A stretch of DNA of 64,000 bases from Chlamydiota bacterium (GTDB taxonomy: Bacteria > Auribacterota > Tritonobacteria > UBA1439), in the NCBI GenBank assembly GCA_012729785.1, contig JAAYCL010000032.1, positions 1-64,000 on the forward strand. Direction: 5' to 3'. The position numbers and the translations under genes were made by a program. Numbering within the stretch: position 1 is the first letter of the stretch; every line of letters begins with the position of its first letter. Below the pieces are notes generated by a model. It saw only the letters and a program-made list of their open reading frames with translations, had not been told where the DNA came from and did no database searches. Positions 18,001-24,897 of the stretch are shown here, one piece after another.

Positions 18001-18456
18001 CGCGGCCCGGTCGTCGCGCGAGCGGTGCGCGAGCAGGGGGGAGTCGGGCGACAGGTGCCGCGCGATCGCCTCCGGGAACGGCGCCTTGACGCCGGCGAGG
18101 CGGTCGAAACCGATCGCCTGGACGATGCGTCCCTCGGGATCCATGAACGCGATGGCGTCGATCTTCAACGCGGCGAGCGTGACGTCGTTAAGATTCATCC
18201 GCTCGAACGCCTCGTTTCGGTCGGCGATGTAAGCGCAGGTCTCGTCCCACCAGGCCCAGTCGCGGGTGATGAAGTCGAGCTGCTCGACCTCCGCGGCGAG
18301 GGCGTCCCGGACCCGGTCCAGGTTCTTGACGATGCGCTGCTCCTCGAGCGCCTCGAAGCTGTCGAGCAGGATGGTGCGGGAGGCGGAGTAGAAGACGGCG
18401 ACCATGCAGAGCAGCATGCCGCCGAACGTGGCAAGTATCTTCGCGCGCAGGGTCAT
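15016..18456 (-). CDS. Membrane sensor histidine kinase, CHASE4-HAMP-PAS3-GAF-HisKA-HATPase
   Basis: A 1146-residue kinase. Residues 8-28 form the first membrane helix; about 55-215 a CHASE4-type extracytoplasmic sensor (WDETCAYIADRNEAFER); about 270-295 the second helix, then HAMP (PLGRLTTRVDAI). Three PAS domains follow (about 360-480, 485-605, 615-730), each ending in typical PAC sequence such as GTVGISRDITERK. A GAF-like domain lies at about 745-880, a HisKA region with the phospho-acceptor in FAYVASHDLQEPLRM (about 930), and the ATPase (DNGIGIEPRFAERIF; GTGIGLALCRKIVERHGG). The ligand is unknown. Divergent from the CDP-alcohol phosphatidyltransferase across a symmetric promoter, and upstream of two receivers that overlap it. 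Confidence 0.9.
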   Translation of the reverse strand: MTLRAKILATFGGMLLCMVAVFYSASRTILLDSFEALEEQRIVKNLDRVRDALAAEVEQLDFITRDWAWWDETCAYIADRNEAFERMNLNDVTLAALKIDAIAFMDPEGRIVQAIGFDRLAGVKAPFPEAIARHLSPDSPLLAHRSRDDRAAGIVMLASGPVLVATRPVLTGEGSGPIRGALLMARSLDEERGREIASLTHVEFTFLPFDAPDLPVDFRLARASFAGAPGDLVRPLDGGTLGGYRMLPDLYGAPALILRVQELRDIHARGLDTLQYLVLSMLAVGFVFSAGFVLVLERLLLSPLGRLTTRVDAIGSTGDLSSRVILGGRDELSRLAGSINGMLVALERTQEVLKRSEEDFRCLFENMLTGFAYHRIVTDQRGEATDFVFIEVNHVFEKLTRLRREAILGRKASEVMPGIVRDAFDWMSLYGKVALTGETARVERYSVFLNRWYSLSAYSPRKGYFAILFDDITERKESEKRLYMLGMAVAQSIDGIAVTDPSGVLTFANASWAAMYGYGAEELPGKPFAAFFPPGQGAREMELFKGRVETGGAHQEEVRQARKDGSVFHAWMSGTLLRDDKGDAVGGMLIVRDITGQKLVEQALRKTQRQQKALLDGIPDTAWLKDTESRYIAVNEPFARTVGARPDELIGKNDFDVWPQDRAERYRRDDVEVMSAGKRVCIEEPSVNLSGARTWLETIKAPVYDYEGRVIGTVGISRDITERKRAEKRMEHLTRVLRALRGADHLITREKNRAKLIGGACASLVTHRGYINAWAVLLGNSGEVREAAESGVGPDFAGLVERIRRGDLPDCGRRALEGDEPVIVVDPPSACPSCPLAGGYHRKGAMTVRLGYGGRVYGLLSVGLPADFSADEEECALFGELARDIAFALHGIEIEEARSRAEEALRTAARDLRRSNQELEQFAYVASHDLQEPLRMVTSYLQLLDKRYGALLGGDAAEFIRFAVEGAGHMKGLISGLLEYSRLGTGASPRAPIDCGAALDRALANLAVAISESRGAVTRDPLPVVAGNEQELGQLFQNLIGNAVRFKSAVPPRIHVSARREGAEWLFSVRDNGIGIEPRFAERIFVIFQRLHGRDEYPGTGIGLALCRKIVERHGGRIWVESQPGRGATFFFTIPAEGAHGGGRGA

Positions 18457-18479
18457 CGAAACGCCCCGGGGCCCAGTTC

Positions 18480-18546
18480 AGTATAGCGCGGGGGCGAGCA
18501 GGGTGACAAATGGCATTTGTCACGCCCCTCGGCGGCGCGCTATACT
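18480..18546. promoter_or_regulatory. Symmetric divergent promoter with central 19-bp palindrome
   Basis: The perfect palindrome TGACAAATGGCATTTGTCA (18504-18522) supplies TTGTCA as a -35 element in both directions. Each lies exactly 18 bp from a TATACT -10: plus strand 18541-18546, minus strand complement at 18480-18485. The plus transcript would start at or next to the ATG at 18554 (leaderless); the minus one about 17 bases before the kinase ATG at 18456. A dimeric regulator bound to the palindrome would cover both -35 boxes. Confidence 0.7.
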
Positions 18547-18553
18547 GTCCGCG

Positions 18554-19267
18554 ATGATCCCGTACACGGAAGCCGTGCGGCGCAGGGTGAACCGCCTGAA
18601 AGATCTGATCACCGACGCCCTCCTGCGCCTCGGCGTCTCCGCGAACGCGGTGACCGTCGCGGGGTTCCTGATCGCCTGTCTCGCCGGCGCGTCGTTCGCC
18701 CTCGGGCGGTTTCGGCTCGGCGGCGTTTTGATCCTCTGCACCGGGGCCTGCGATGTCCTGGACGGCGCCGTCGCGAAGCGGTCCGGGCGGGTGACCGCCT
18801 TCGGGGGCTTCCTCGATTCATGCCTCGACCGTCTGTCGGACATCGCGCTCCTCGGCGGCGCCGGGCTCTTCTACGCCGCGCACGGCCCCCTGCGCAATAC
18901 CCTCCTCGCGATCCTCGCCGCCGGCGGCGCGGTCCTCACGAGCTACGCGCGCGCCCGCGCGGAGAATATCGGCGTCTCCTCCACGGTGGGGTTCTGGGAG
19001 CGTCCGGAACGCACCTTCATGCTGATGATGGGGGGGCTCTTCCTCAGGATGCCGAGCGTGCTCTGGGAACTCGCCGTCTTCGCCAACATCACCGCCGCGC
19101 ACCGGCTCGTGCATGTCTGGCGGCAGGTAGAGAGGCCGTCGTGGCGGCCGCCGTCCATCCCGGTCGTCACCGATATCCTCTTCTGGGAGCACCCGCGCTA
19201 CTGCTGGCAGTACGACCTGTACGTGGGGCTCGGGATCCTGGTGCCGCTGCTCCTGCCGATTCGATGA
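18554..19267 (+). CDS. CDP-alcohol phosphatidyltransferase (phosphatidylinositol-phosphate synthase-like)
   Basis: A 237-residue membrane enzyme. The family motif is clear at about 64-91: DVLDGAVAKRSGRVTAFGGF then LDSCLDRLSD, with Lys in place of the usual Arg after DGxxA. Five or six hydrophobic helices follow. It transfers a phosphatidyl group from CDP-diacylglycerol (or an archaeol-type analogue) to an alcohol. The nearby ino1 makes inositol phosphate the plausible acceptor, but the sequence alone does not prove it. The start at 18554 follows TATACT by seven bases, implying a leaderless mRNA; an in-frame extension upstream passes through the promoter and was rejected. Confidence 0.85.
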   Translation: MIPYTEAVRRRVNRLKDLITDALLRLGVSANAVTVAGFLIACLAGASFALGRFRLGGVLILCTGACDVLDGAVAKRSGRVTAFGGFLDSCLDRLSDIALLGGAGLFYAAHGPLRNTLLAILAAGGAVLTSYARARAENIGVSSTVGFWERPERTFMLMMGGLFLRMPSVLWELAVFANITAAHRLVHVWRQVERPSWRPPSIPVVTDILFWEHPRYCWQYDLYVGLGILVPLLLPIR

Positions 19268-19343
19268 TACACGGCCATCCCCGCGCTCTCGCGCGCGCAT
19301 GCGCGCACCCGCCGGGCGTATCCGGCGGCGCGCCCCCGCTTCT

Positions 19344-20366
19344 CTACGAGGCGTCTCTCTTCGTGCCCGACCAGGTGGAGAGGACCACGGGCATGGCGTT
19401 CAGGAATCCCCGCGGCGTGTAGAGGGCCTCGATCTCCCCGCGGCAGTTGTACCAGCAGGATTGGCATCTGTTCTCCCGCCACGCCCGGTTGAGGCGCCGC
19501 ATCAGCGCGCCCGGCGGGTCCGTCAGGATGCTGCCCAGCGGATGGTCGAGGTCCTCGACGCACTTGGCCACCCGCCCGAGGTTGTCGATGTTGAAGAACG
19601 ACCTCCCCGCCCGGCACCCCGGCACGCCCCCGTCGAGCGCCAGGTCGAACCGCTCGAGGAAGTAGTCGTTGGAGATGAAGTTGGGGTGTCGTGCGCGGAG
19701 GAGGCGCAGGTACCCGGCCACCTCGCCACCCGGCGCGAAGCCGCGTTCCCCCCCCTTGAGGGAGCAGAACGGCTGGACCATGAAGAAGGCGCCGTGGCGC
19801 GCGGCGAGGCGGATGAGCGGCTCGATCTGGTCGAGGTTGTCCCGCATCAGCACCGCCATCACGTTCACGCGCTGGAATCTGCCGGTGCGCCCCGCGGAGA
19901 GGTGCTCGATCGCCCGGAGCGCGCGGCGGTGGGCGCCGTCGACGCCGCGGGCGCGATCGTGCTTCTCCGGGTCCGCGTAGTCGAGGGAGACGCTCGCGCC
20001 CCAGAGCCCCGCCTGGAACACCGCGCGGGCGTTCTCCGCCGTGACGCACCAGCCGTTCGTCGTGAGGAGCGGCATGTGCCGGCGGGCGAGGGCCGCGATC
20101 ACCGAGGGGAGATCGGCGCGCAGGAACGGCTCCCCGCCGCCGATGGAGATCATCAGGGAGCTGATGCGGGAGAGGTTCATGCTCCCCCGCTCGATGTCGG
20201 CGACGGAGAGCTCCTCGGAGGGGGAGACGCCCTCCTTCCAGTAGTCGCAGAAGGAGCAGGCGAAGTTGCACCGGTAGGTCACCTGCCAGGTGCACCAGAC
20301 CGGCCGCCCCAGGGCGAAGCGGGAAAAGATCCTCGCCTTCTTCCAGACCGCCGGGTGCGCTCTCAT
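19344..20366 (-). CDS. Radical SAM protein with SPASM-like C-terminus
   Basis: A 340-residue enzyme with the 4Fe-4S motif TYRCNFACSFCDYW (CxxxCxxC, about 30-43), the GGGEPF SAM-binding segment (about 80) and a C-terminal cysteine set (KCVEDLDHP; CQSCWYNCRGE) like a SPASM/twitch auxiliary cluster. It overlaps the Tes-like gene by ATGA (20363-20366), so the two probably act in one pathway. The reaction is unknown. A longer in-frame extension upstream lies inside the Tes-like gene and is not used. Confidence 0.85.
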   Translation of the reverse strand: MRAHPAVWKKARIFSRFALGRPVWCTWQVTYRCNFACSFCDYWKEGVSPSEELSVADIERGSMNLSRISSLMISIGGGEPFLRADLPSVIAALARRHMPLLTTNGWCVTAENARAVFQAGLWGASVSLDYADPEKHDRARGVDGAHRRALRAIEHLSAGRTGRFQRVNVMAVLMRDNLDQIEPLIRLAARHGAFFMVQPFCSLKGGERGFAPGGEVAGYLRLLRARHPNFISNDYFLERFDLALDGGVPGCRAGRSFFNIDNLGRVAKCVEDLDHPLGSILTDPPGALMRRLNRAWRENRCQSCWYNCRGEIEALYTPRGFLNAMPVVLSTWSGTKRDAS

Positions 20367-21979
20367 CTGAAGCAGCGTTCGTACCCGTCGACCTGCATCC
20401 ACTCCTCCTTCGGCACGGAATGGGCCCGCTCCACGCGCTGCCGGTAGCAGGGGCCCGAGTTGTACGAACAGAACGGGTACAGCTTCCCGTCGGGCGTGGA
20501 GAAGTGGATCACGCAGCGGCGGACACGGGCGAGGTCGTAGTTGTAGGAGTCCATGAAGTGCATCCCCCCCACCATCAGGGTGCGGAAGGTGCGGGCGTTC
20601 TTCGCCCTCCCGACCTGCTTGTCGAGCATCCCGTTGAGGGTGTGGAGGTACCGGGAGAAGGAGAGGCCGCGCGGCGCCCGGTCCTCGTGGTAGTGCTTCC
20701 GGAGGGCATTCCACGCCCTGATCTTCGCGAACGACTTGAAGCGGGATTTGGCGGTTTTCCCGGCGAGCCGGTACATGTCGGTCACCAGCCCCCCGACGTC
20801 GATGAAGCGCGACATCGGGACCGCCTTCCCCTCGTCGTCGACGACGAGGTAGGTGCAGAGGGTGCAGTGCGGGTGGCAGGTGAAGTTCGTGATCTCCTCG
20901 CCGCGCAGCGCCCCGATGAACTTCGAGAAGGGGCTGACGAAGGAGAGCGGGTAGAAGTCATCGCGGCGCACGATCCCGGTCTGCTGCTCGAGGCCGATCA
21001 TCACGTCCGGGAGGGTGATCCGCTTCTGCATCCGCTCCTGGTGCGAGATGCGCCCCGTGAAACAGACCGGCTGGTAGCTGATCCCCGCGATGACGTCGGC
21101 GTTGGCGATGGCGAAGCGCAGGATGTCGCCGACCGCCCCGTCGTTGACGCCGCGGACGATCGTGGAGACGAGGGCGATCTTCATCCCGGCCCGGCGGATG
21201 TTTTCCACCGCCTTCATCTTGACGTCGAGGAGCGGTTGCCCCCGCGTCACCCGGTAGATCGCGTCGTCGAGGCCGTCGAACTGGAGGTAGATGGTGTGGA
21301 GCCCCGCCTCCTTCGCCTGCATCGCGAACTCCGGGTCGGCGAAAGAGATGCCGTTGGAGGCGGCCTGGATGTGCGAGAACCCCATCCTCGCCGCCAGCCG
21401 CAACACGTCGTGGAACTGCGGGTGCAGGGTGGGCTCGCCGCCGGAGAACTGTACGATCCTGCCGGCCACCGGGCGCTCGTTGCGGTAGGCCTGGAGCATC
21501 TCCCGAACCTGGTCGAGCGACGGCTCGCAGACGTACCCGGTGACGTTGGCGTTGGCGAAGCAGATCGGGCAGGTGAGGTTGCAGCGGTTGGTCAGGTCGA
21601 TATTCCCCAGGACCGTGTGGTTCAGATGCATCCCGCAGAGGCCGCAGCTCGTCGGGCAGGAGACCTCGCCCGCGACGTTCGGGTTGCTCAGTCCGCAGCC
21701 GGTGTCGAAGGTCCAGCGCTCGTTGCGGAGGTACATCCCCGCGTCGCCCCAGTAGATGTCCCGGCACTCCCCGTGCTCGGGGCAGGATTTGCGCATCAGC
21801 ACCTTGCCCCCCTCCTCGTACAGCTCGGCCGGGATGACCTTCAGGCACTGCGGGCAGAGGGACTGGGTGGTCTTCGGGAGCCCCTTCTTCAGCGGCTCCC
21901 ACGGATACCCGGAGAGGGTGTAGGTGCGCTCCGCGACGGCGGCGCCTCCTGGAACAGTGCTCACATGAACCTCCGTCAT
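20363..21979 (-). CDS. Tes-like radical SAM enzyme (tetraether/membrane-spanning lipid synthase family)
   Basis: A 538-residue protein. N-terminal metal-binding region SLCPQCLKVIPAEL and KSCPEHGECRDIYW (about 40-77), then NERWTFDTGCGLSNPN, CPTSCGLCGMHLNHT and the radical SAM cluster site NRCNLTCPICFANAN (about 130-145), with FSGGEPTLHP at about 178. This arrangement matches MJ0619-type proteins, shown in archaea to join two lipid tails into membrane-spanning chains, and their bacterial homologs. C-terminal cysteines (CHPHCTLCTYL) fit the extra cluster. The ATG at 21979 has no ribosome site; an in-frame GTG at 21964 sits five bases after GGAGG and may be the true start. Lipid neighbours (ino1, CDP-alcohol transferase) support a membrane-lipid role, but related enzymes with other substrates exist. 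Confidence 0.72.
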   Translation of the reverse strand: MTEVHVSTVPGGAAVAERTYTLSGYPWEPLKKGLPKTTQSLCPQCLKVIPAELYEEGGKVLMRKSCPEHGECRDIYWGDAGMYLRNERWTFDTGCGLSNPNVAGEVSCPTSCGLCGMHLNHTVLGNIDLTNRCNLTCPICFANANVTGYVCEPSLDQVREMLQAYRNERPVAGRIVQFSGGEPTLHPQFHDVLRLAARMGFSHIQAASNGISFADPEFAMQAKEAGLHTIYLQFDGLDDAIYRVTRGQPLLDVKMKAVENIRRAGMKIALVSTIVRGVNDGAVGDILRFAIANADVIAGISYQPVCFTGRISHQERMQKRITLPDVMIGLEQQTGIVRRDDFYPLSFVSPFSKFIGALRGEEITNFTCHPHCTLCTYLVVDDEGKAVPMSRFIDVGGLVTDMYRLAGKTAKSRFKSFAKIRAWNALRKHYHEDRAPRGLSFSRYLHTLNGMLDKQVGRAKNARTFRTLMVGGMHFMDSYNYDLARVRRCVIHFSTPDGKLYPFCSYNSGPCYRQRVERAHSVPKEEWMQVDGYERCFR

Positions 21980-22066
21980 TGTCTATTGTGCAGGGGGAAT
22001 GCTACGAAAACAGGCGGGTGCAGTCAAGCCCCGCGGCGCACCGGGCCATCGGAGGCGGCCGGACGT

Positions 22067-22675
22067 TCAGCCGTCGGCCTGGGGGTCGCCCGCGGGCGAC
22101 CTGGAGAGATCCGCGGGCGCGAGCGAGGGGGTTTCCGCGGGGGCGGGCGAGGCGGTTTCCGCGGGCGCGGGAGACCCGGTCACCGCGGGCGCGGGCGACG
22201 GCGTGACCGGGCGCCGCCCCACGTGCACCCTCGTCCCCCCCTTGCCGTCGGGCTTCACCTGCACCACCTCGGGCGCCCCGAACCGCGAGAACGCGCCCAG
22301 ATCCACGTTCACCTCCGTCCGCTCCCTCCCCCGCGCCGCGCGCGTGCCGGGGACCTTCACGGTCATATCCTTGTCGTCCCCGCCGCGGGAGATGAAGGTC
22401 AGCTTCACGGCATCCCCCGCGGAGGCGGGGATGCTGAGGGAGAAGCCCCCGTCGCCGGAGACGGTGCCGTGCGCAACCGCGCCGGTGGCCCGGTTCCGCG
22501 CGCTGACCCGGATCGGCTGCCAGCCCGTGACGCAGCCCGGGAGGCCCGCGATGCAGGCGGCGCCTTCGGCGTCCGGCGGGTGGACCATCACCGCCCCCTT
22601 CTGCAGTTCGATTTCGCCGGCCAAGACCCCGCGGGCGGCGAGCAGGCACCCGATCGTCACGCTGCGCAGTTTCAT
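22067..22675 (-). CDS. Secreted protein with beta-rich domain and 8-residue repeat tail
   Basis: A 202-residue protein with a signal peptide (MKLRSVTIGCLLAARGVLAG). The central part (about 40-150) has carboxypeptidase-regulatory or Ig-like features (GTVSGDGGFSLSIPASAGD). The tail has four imperfect 8-residue repeats, SPAPAVTG, SPAPAETA, SPAPAETP, SLAPADLS, encoded by 24-bp DNA repeats. GGAG nine bases before the ATG supports the start. Function unknown; the Pro/Ala tail may span the cell wall or link to a partner. No recognisable family. Confidence 0.65.
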   Translation of the reverse strand: MKLRSVTIGCLLAARGVLAGEIELQKGAVMVHPPDAEGAACIAGLPGCVTGWQPIRVSARNRATGAVAHGTVSGDGGFSLSIPASAGDAVKLTFISRGGDDKDMTVKVPGTRAARGRERTEVNVDLGAFSRFGAPEVVQVKPDGKGGTRVHVGRRPVTPSPAPAVTGSPAPAETASPAPAETPSLAPADLSRSPAGDPQADG

Positions 22676-22769
22676 TCGATCGACTCCTTTCCCGAAGAGG
22701 GTCCGCCGTTCCGCCTCCAGTATACATCCTCGACGATTCCGCGCCAACGGGGCGGCGAGGTTCCCGCCC

Positions 22770-24263
22770 TCACCGCACCCCGTCGAGGTAATATTCCACC
22801 GGGGCGCGGTCGTCGGTCAGCACCGGGACGTCGGAGGCCACCCCCCCTCTCCATCGGTGTTCGAGGATGCGGTCCAGTTCCGCCTCCCCCGAAACGGAGG
22901 GGCGGGGCGTCGACGAGGCGGCGAGGACGATGTTCTGCACCCGCTCGCCGTCGCCCGGCAGGCCGACCGGGAACAGGTCGACGCGCGGGAACACCGCCCG
23001 GTAGGTGGCGTACTCGGCGCGCGTGAACCTGCCGTGCGGCCCCTCCACGGAGCCGATGATGTTCACGAGCACCGCCCCGCCGTCCGCGAGCCGCGCACGC
23101 ATCCTCCGCACCGCCTCGACCGTCGTCAGGTGGTGCGGGACGCAACTGGCGTCCCTGAAGGCGTCGACGATGATCAGATCGTACCGCTCGCCGCGCCTGT
23201 TGAGGAACAGCCGCCCGTCCTCGTGCAGGATACTCAGCCGCGGATGGTCGCGCAGGCCGAAGAAGCGTCGCGCGACCGCCGTGAGTGCGGGATCGATCTC
23301 CGCCACATCGATGCGTGCGCCGGGGTACCGCCGGATGAACCAGTTCGGGTACGCGTACGCCCCTCCGCCGATCAGCGCGACCCGCCTGAAGCCGGGCACG
23401 AGATGCTCTCCGAGCCGGAAGAATGTGTGGTAGTCGAAGACCAGGCCGTCCCCGTCCAGGAAGACGGCCGACTCCTGCCCGTACGGATCCGTGGACAGGA
23501 CGCGGACCGGCCTGCCGGTCTCCTCGTCCGTCTCCTCGCAGACTCGGATCCGGTTGTACGGCGTATCCAGATCGAGGAGCAGACCATCCCCCGCCGCCCC
23601 CGGCGCGAGGCCGCCGGCCGCGAAAAGAAGCAGCAGGACGGCGCTCCGCGCCTGCGCCCGGCGGCCTCCGCGGAACAGGAGGGAGAGAAGCGCCAGGCCC
23701 GCCGCGAGCGCGAAGAGGAGGCGCCCGCTCCCCCAGAGCGGGATGAGGACGAACCCCGCGAGGAACGTCCCGGCGATGCTCCCGAGCGCCGAGAGGGCGT
23801 AGAGGGCGCCGACGGTCGCCCCCGAGCTGCCCGGGTCCCGTATGCGGAGCCGCGCGGCGAAGGGGGAGACCGCGCCGAGGAGGACGTTCGCGGGCGCGAA
23901 GAGCGCGAGCGAGGCGAGCAGGGAGAGGGCGCCCGGCCCCTCGATTCGGGCCTGCAGGGCGGAGGGCAGACGGTCCCTGAGCAGCGCCGTCAGGCCCACG
24001 CACGCCCCCGCCGCAAGTATCAGGGAGGAGAGGAGACGGGGATCCGGCCGCCTGTCCGCGAGCCGCCCTCCCGCCCAGTAGCCGGCGCTCAGGCTCGCCA
24101 GGATCACGCCGAGGAGATTGGTCCAGACGCGCAGGGAGGTCCCCGCGTACGGGGCGAGCACGCGCGACCCGGCAAGCTCGAAGCTCATCACCGCCGCGCC
24201 GCAGACGAACACCGCCAGCCCGCACGCGTAGCCTCGCATCGACCGCAATCCCCTCTCCCCCAT
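22770..24263 (-). CDS. Membrane-fused spermidine synthase-like protein
   Basis: A 497-residue fusion: residues 10-215 hold six or seven membrane helices resembling a half transporter, beginning SFELAGSRVLAPYAGTS, as in MFS/spermidine-synthase fusions. The C-terminal 280 residues form a Rossmann methyltransferase-like aminopropyltransferase fold: LIGGGAYAYPNWF, IDVAEIDPALTAVA, DLIIVDAFRD. Such proteins are common in bacteria and mostly unassigned; polyamine synthesis is not proven. Followed by 328 bases without a gene up to the divergent DUF134 gene. Confidence 0.85.
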   Translation of the reverse strand: MGERGLRSMRGYACGLAVFVCGAAVMSFELAGSRVLAPYAGTSLRVWTNLLGVILASLSAGYWAGGRLADRRPDPRLLSSLILAAGACVGLTALLRDRLPSALQARIEGPGALSLLASLALFAPANVLLGAVSPFAARLRIRDPGSSGATVGALYALSALGSIAGTFLAGFVLIPLWGSGRLLFALAAGLALLSLLFRGGRRAQARSAVLLLLFAAGGLAPGAAGDGLLLDLDTPYNRIRVCEETDEETGRPVRVLSTDPYGQESAVFLDGDGLVFDYHTFFRLGEHLVPGFRRVALIGGGAYAYPNWFIRRYPGARIDVAEIDPALTAVARRFFGLRDHPRLSILHEDGRLFLNRRGERYDLIIVDAFRDASCVPHHLTTVEAVRRMRARLADGGAVLVNIIGSVEGPHGRFTRAEYATYRAVFPRVDLFPVGLPGDGERVQNIVLAASSTPRPSVSGEAELDRILEHRWRGGVASDVPVLTDDRAPVEYYLDGVR

Positions 24264-24537
24264 CCTCGGTCCGCCCCGGATAGTCTACCCCGTCGGCATC
24301 CTGCGTCCAAGTCCCGCGTGAACAAGCTTCCCGCACCGGGCCGTGCGCAAAGACGATCACGACAATGCGGCGCGCAGTGGAGAGCCCTTATCGCCGGGCG
24401 CGTTTACGGGCGATGGATCCTCCGGGGCCTCGCGTCCGCACTGTGCCTGTTGGGCAGGCGCCTGCCGCTTCCCGCCGCGGGTATCCTGCGCTGACGCCTT
24501 TCCCGTCCTGCCGCATTTGTTCCGCGGCGGTTTTCCG
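24264..24537. other. Intergenic stretch without a recognisable gene
   Basis: Part of the 328-base gap between the divergent spermidine synthase-like and DUF134 genes. No protein-like reading frame was found. The only notable structure is the perfect 14-bp palindrome GGCAGGCGCCTGCC at 24453-24466, which could be a hairpin or chance in GC-rich DNA. Confidence 0.5.
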
Positions 24538-24566
24538 TTGCGCCATAATGAACATTAGTTCATAAT
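24538..24566 (+). promoter_or_regulatory. Promoter with palindromic operator upstream of DUF134 gene
   Basis: TTGCGC (24538-24543) and CATAAT (24561-24566) are spaced 17 bp. The palindrome ATGAACATTAGTTCAT (24548-24563) fills the spacer and overlaps the -10, a classic repressor position. The DUF134 protein encoded just downstream has a helix-turn-helix and is a natural candidate to bind it. Confidence 0.5.
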
Positions 24567-24591
24567 AAAATCGTGCAACGCGAGGGGATCC

Positions 24592-24897
24592 ATGTCGAGG
24601 CCGAAATGCACCAGGCAGATCAGCGCCATGCCGGATGTGACGTACTTCAAGCCGGCCGGGGTGCCGCTTCGCATGCTCGAGGAGATCGTCGTGTCGCTGG
24701 ATGAGGTCGAGGCGATACGCCTGGCGGACCTCGAGGGCGCGTACCAGGAGCAGGCGGCACGGGGGATGAACATCTCCCGCCCCACCTTCTCCCGCCTCAT
24801 CGTGTCGGCGCACCGGAAGATCGCCGATGCGCTGGTGAACGGCAAGGCCCTCCGCCTGGAGGGGGGGAGCATCAGATTGAAAGGAGGAGCGCAATGA
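24592..24897 (+). CDS. DUF134 family DNA-binding protein
   Basis: A 101-residue protein: SRPKCTRQISAMPDVTYFKP, VVSLDEVEAIRLADLEGAYQ and NISRPTFSRLIVSAHRKIAD, the full DUF134 pattern, which contains a helix-turn-helix of sigma-70 region 4 type, then ALVNGKALRLEGGSI. DUF134 genes are typically found beside NifX/MTH1175-type and Mrp genes in anaerobes, as here. It is probably the local regulator. ATGA overlap with the following NifX gene. Confidence 0.88.
   Translation: MSRPKCTRQISAMPDVTYFKPAGVPLRMLEEIVVSLDEVEAIRLADLEGAYQEQAARGMNISRPTFSRLIVSAHRKIADALVNGKALRLEGGSIRLKGGAQ

Noticed and set aside
18404-18553. N-terminal extension of the CDP-alcohol phosphatidyltransferase
   Set aside because: It would run through both promoters and the palindrome; similarity begins at the ATG at 18554.
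20420-23026. An 868-codon plus-strand frame opposite the radical SAM genes
   Set aside because: Antisense shadow; the minus-strand genes carry radical SAM motifs and ATGA coupling.
24452-24466. A GG-N10-GC spacing resembling a sigma-54 promoter before the DUF134 gene
   Set aside because: It lies within a GC palindrome, matches the rest of the consensus poorly, and is about 130 bases from the gene; a sigma-70-like promoter fits better.
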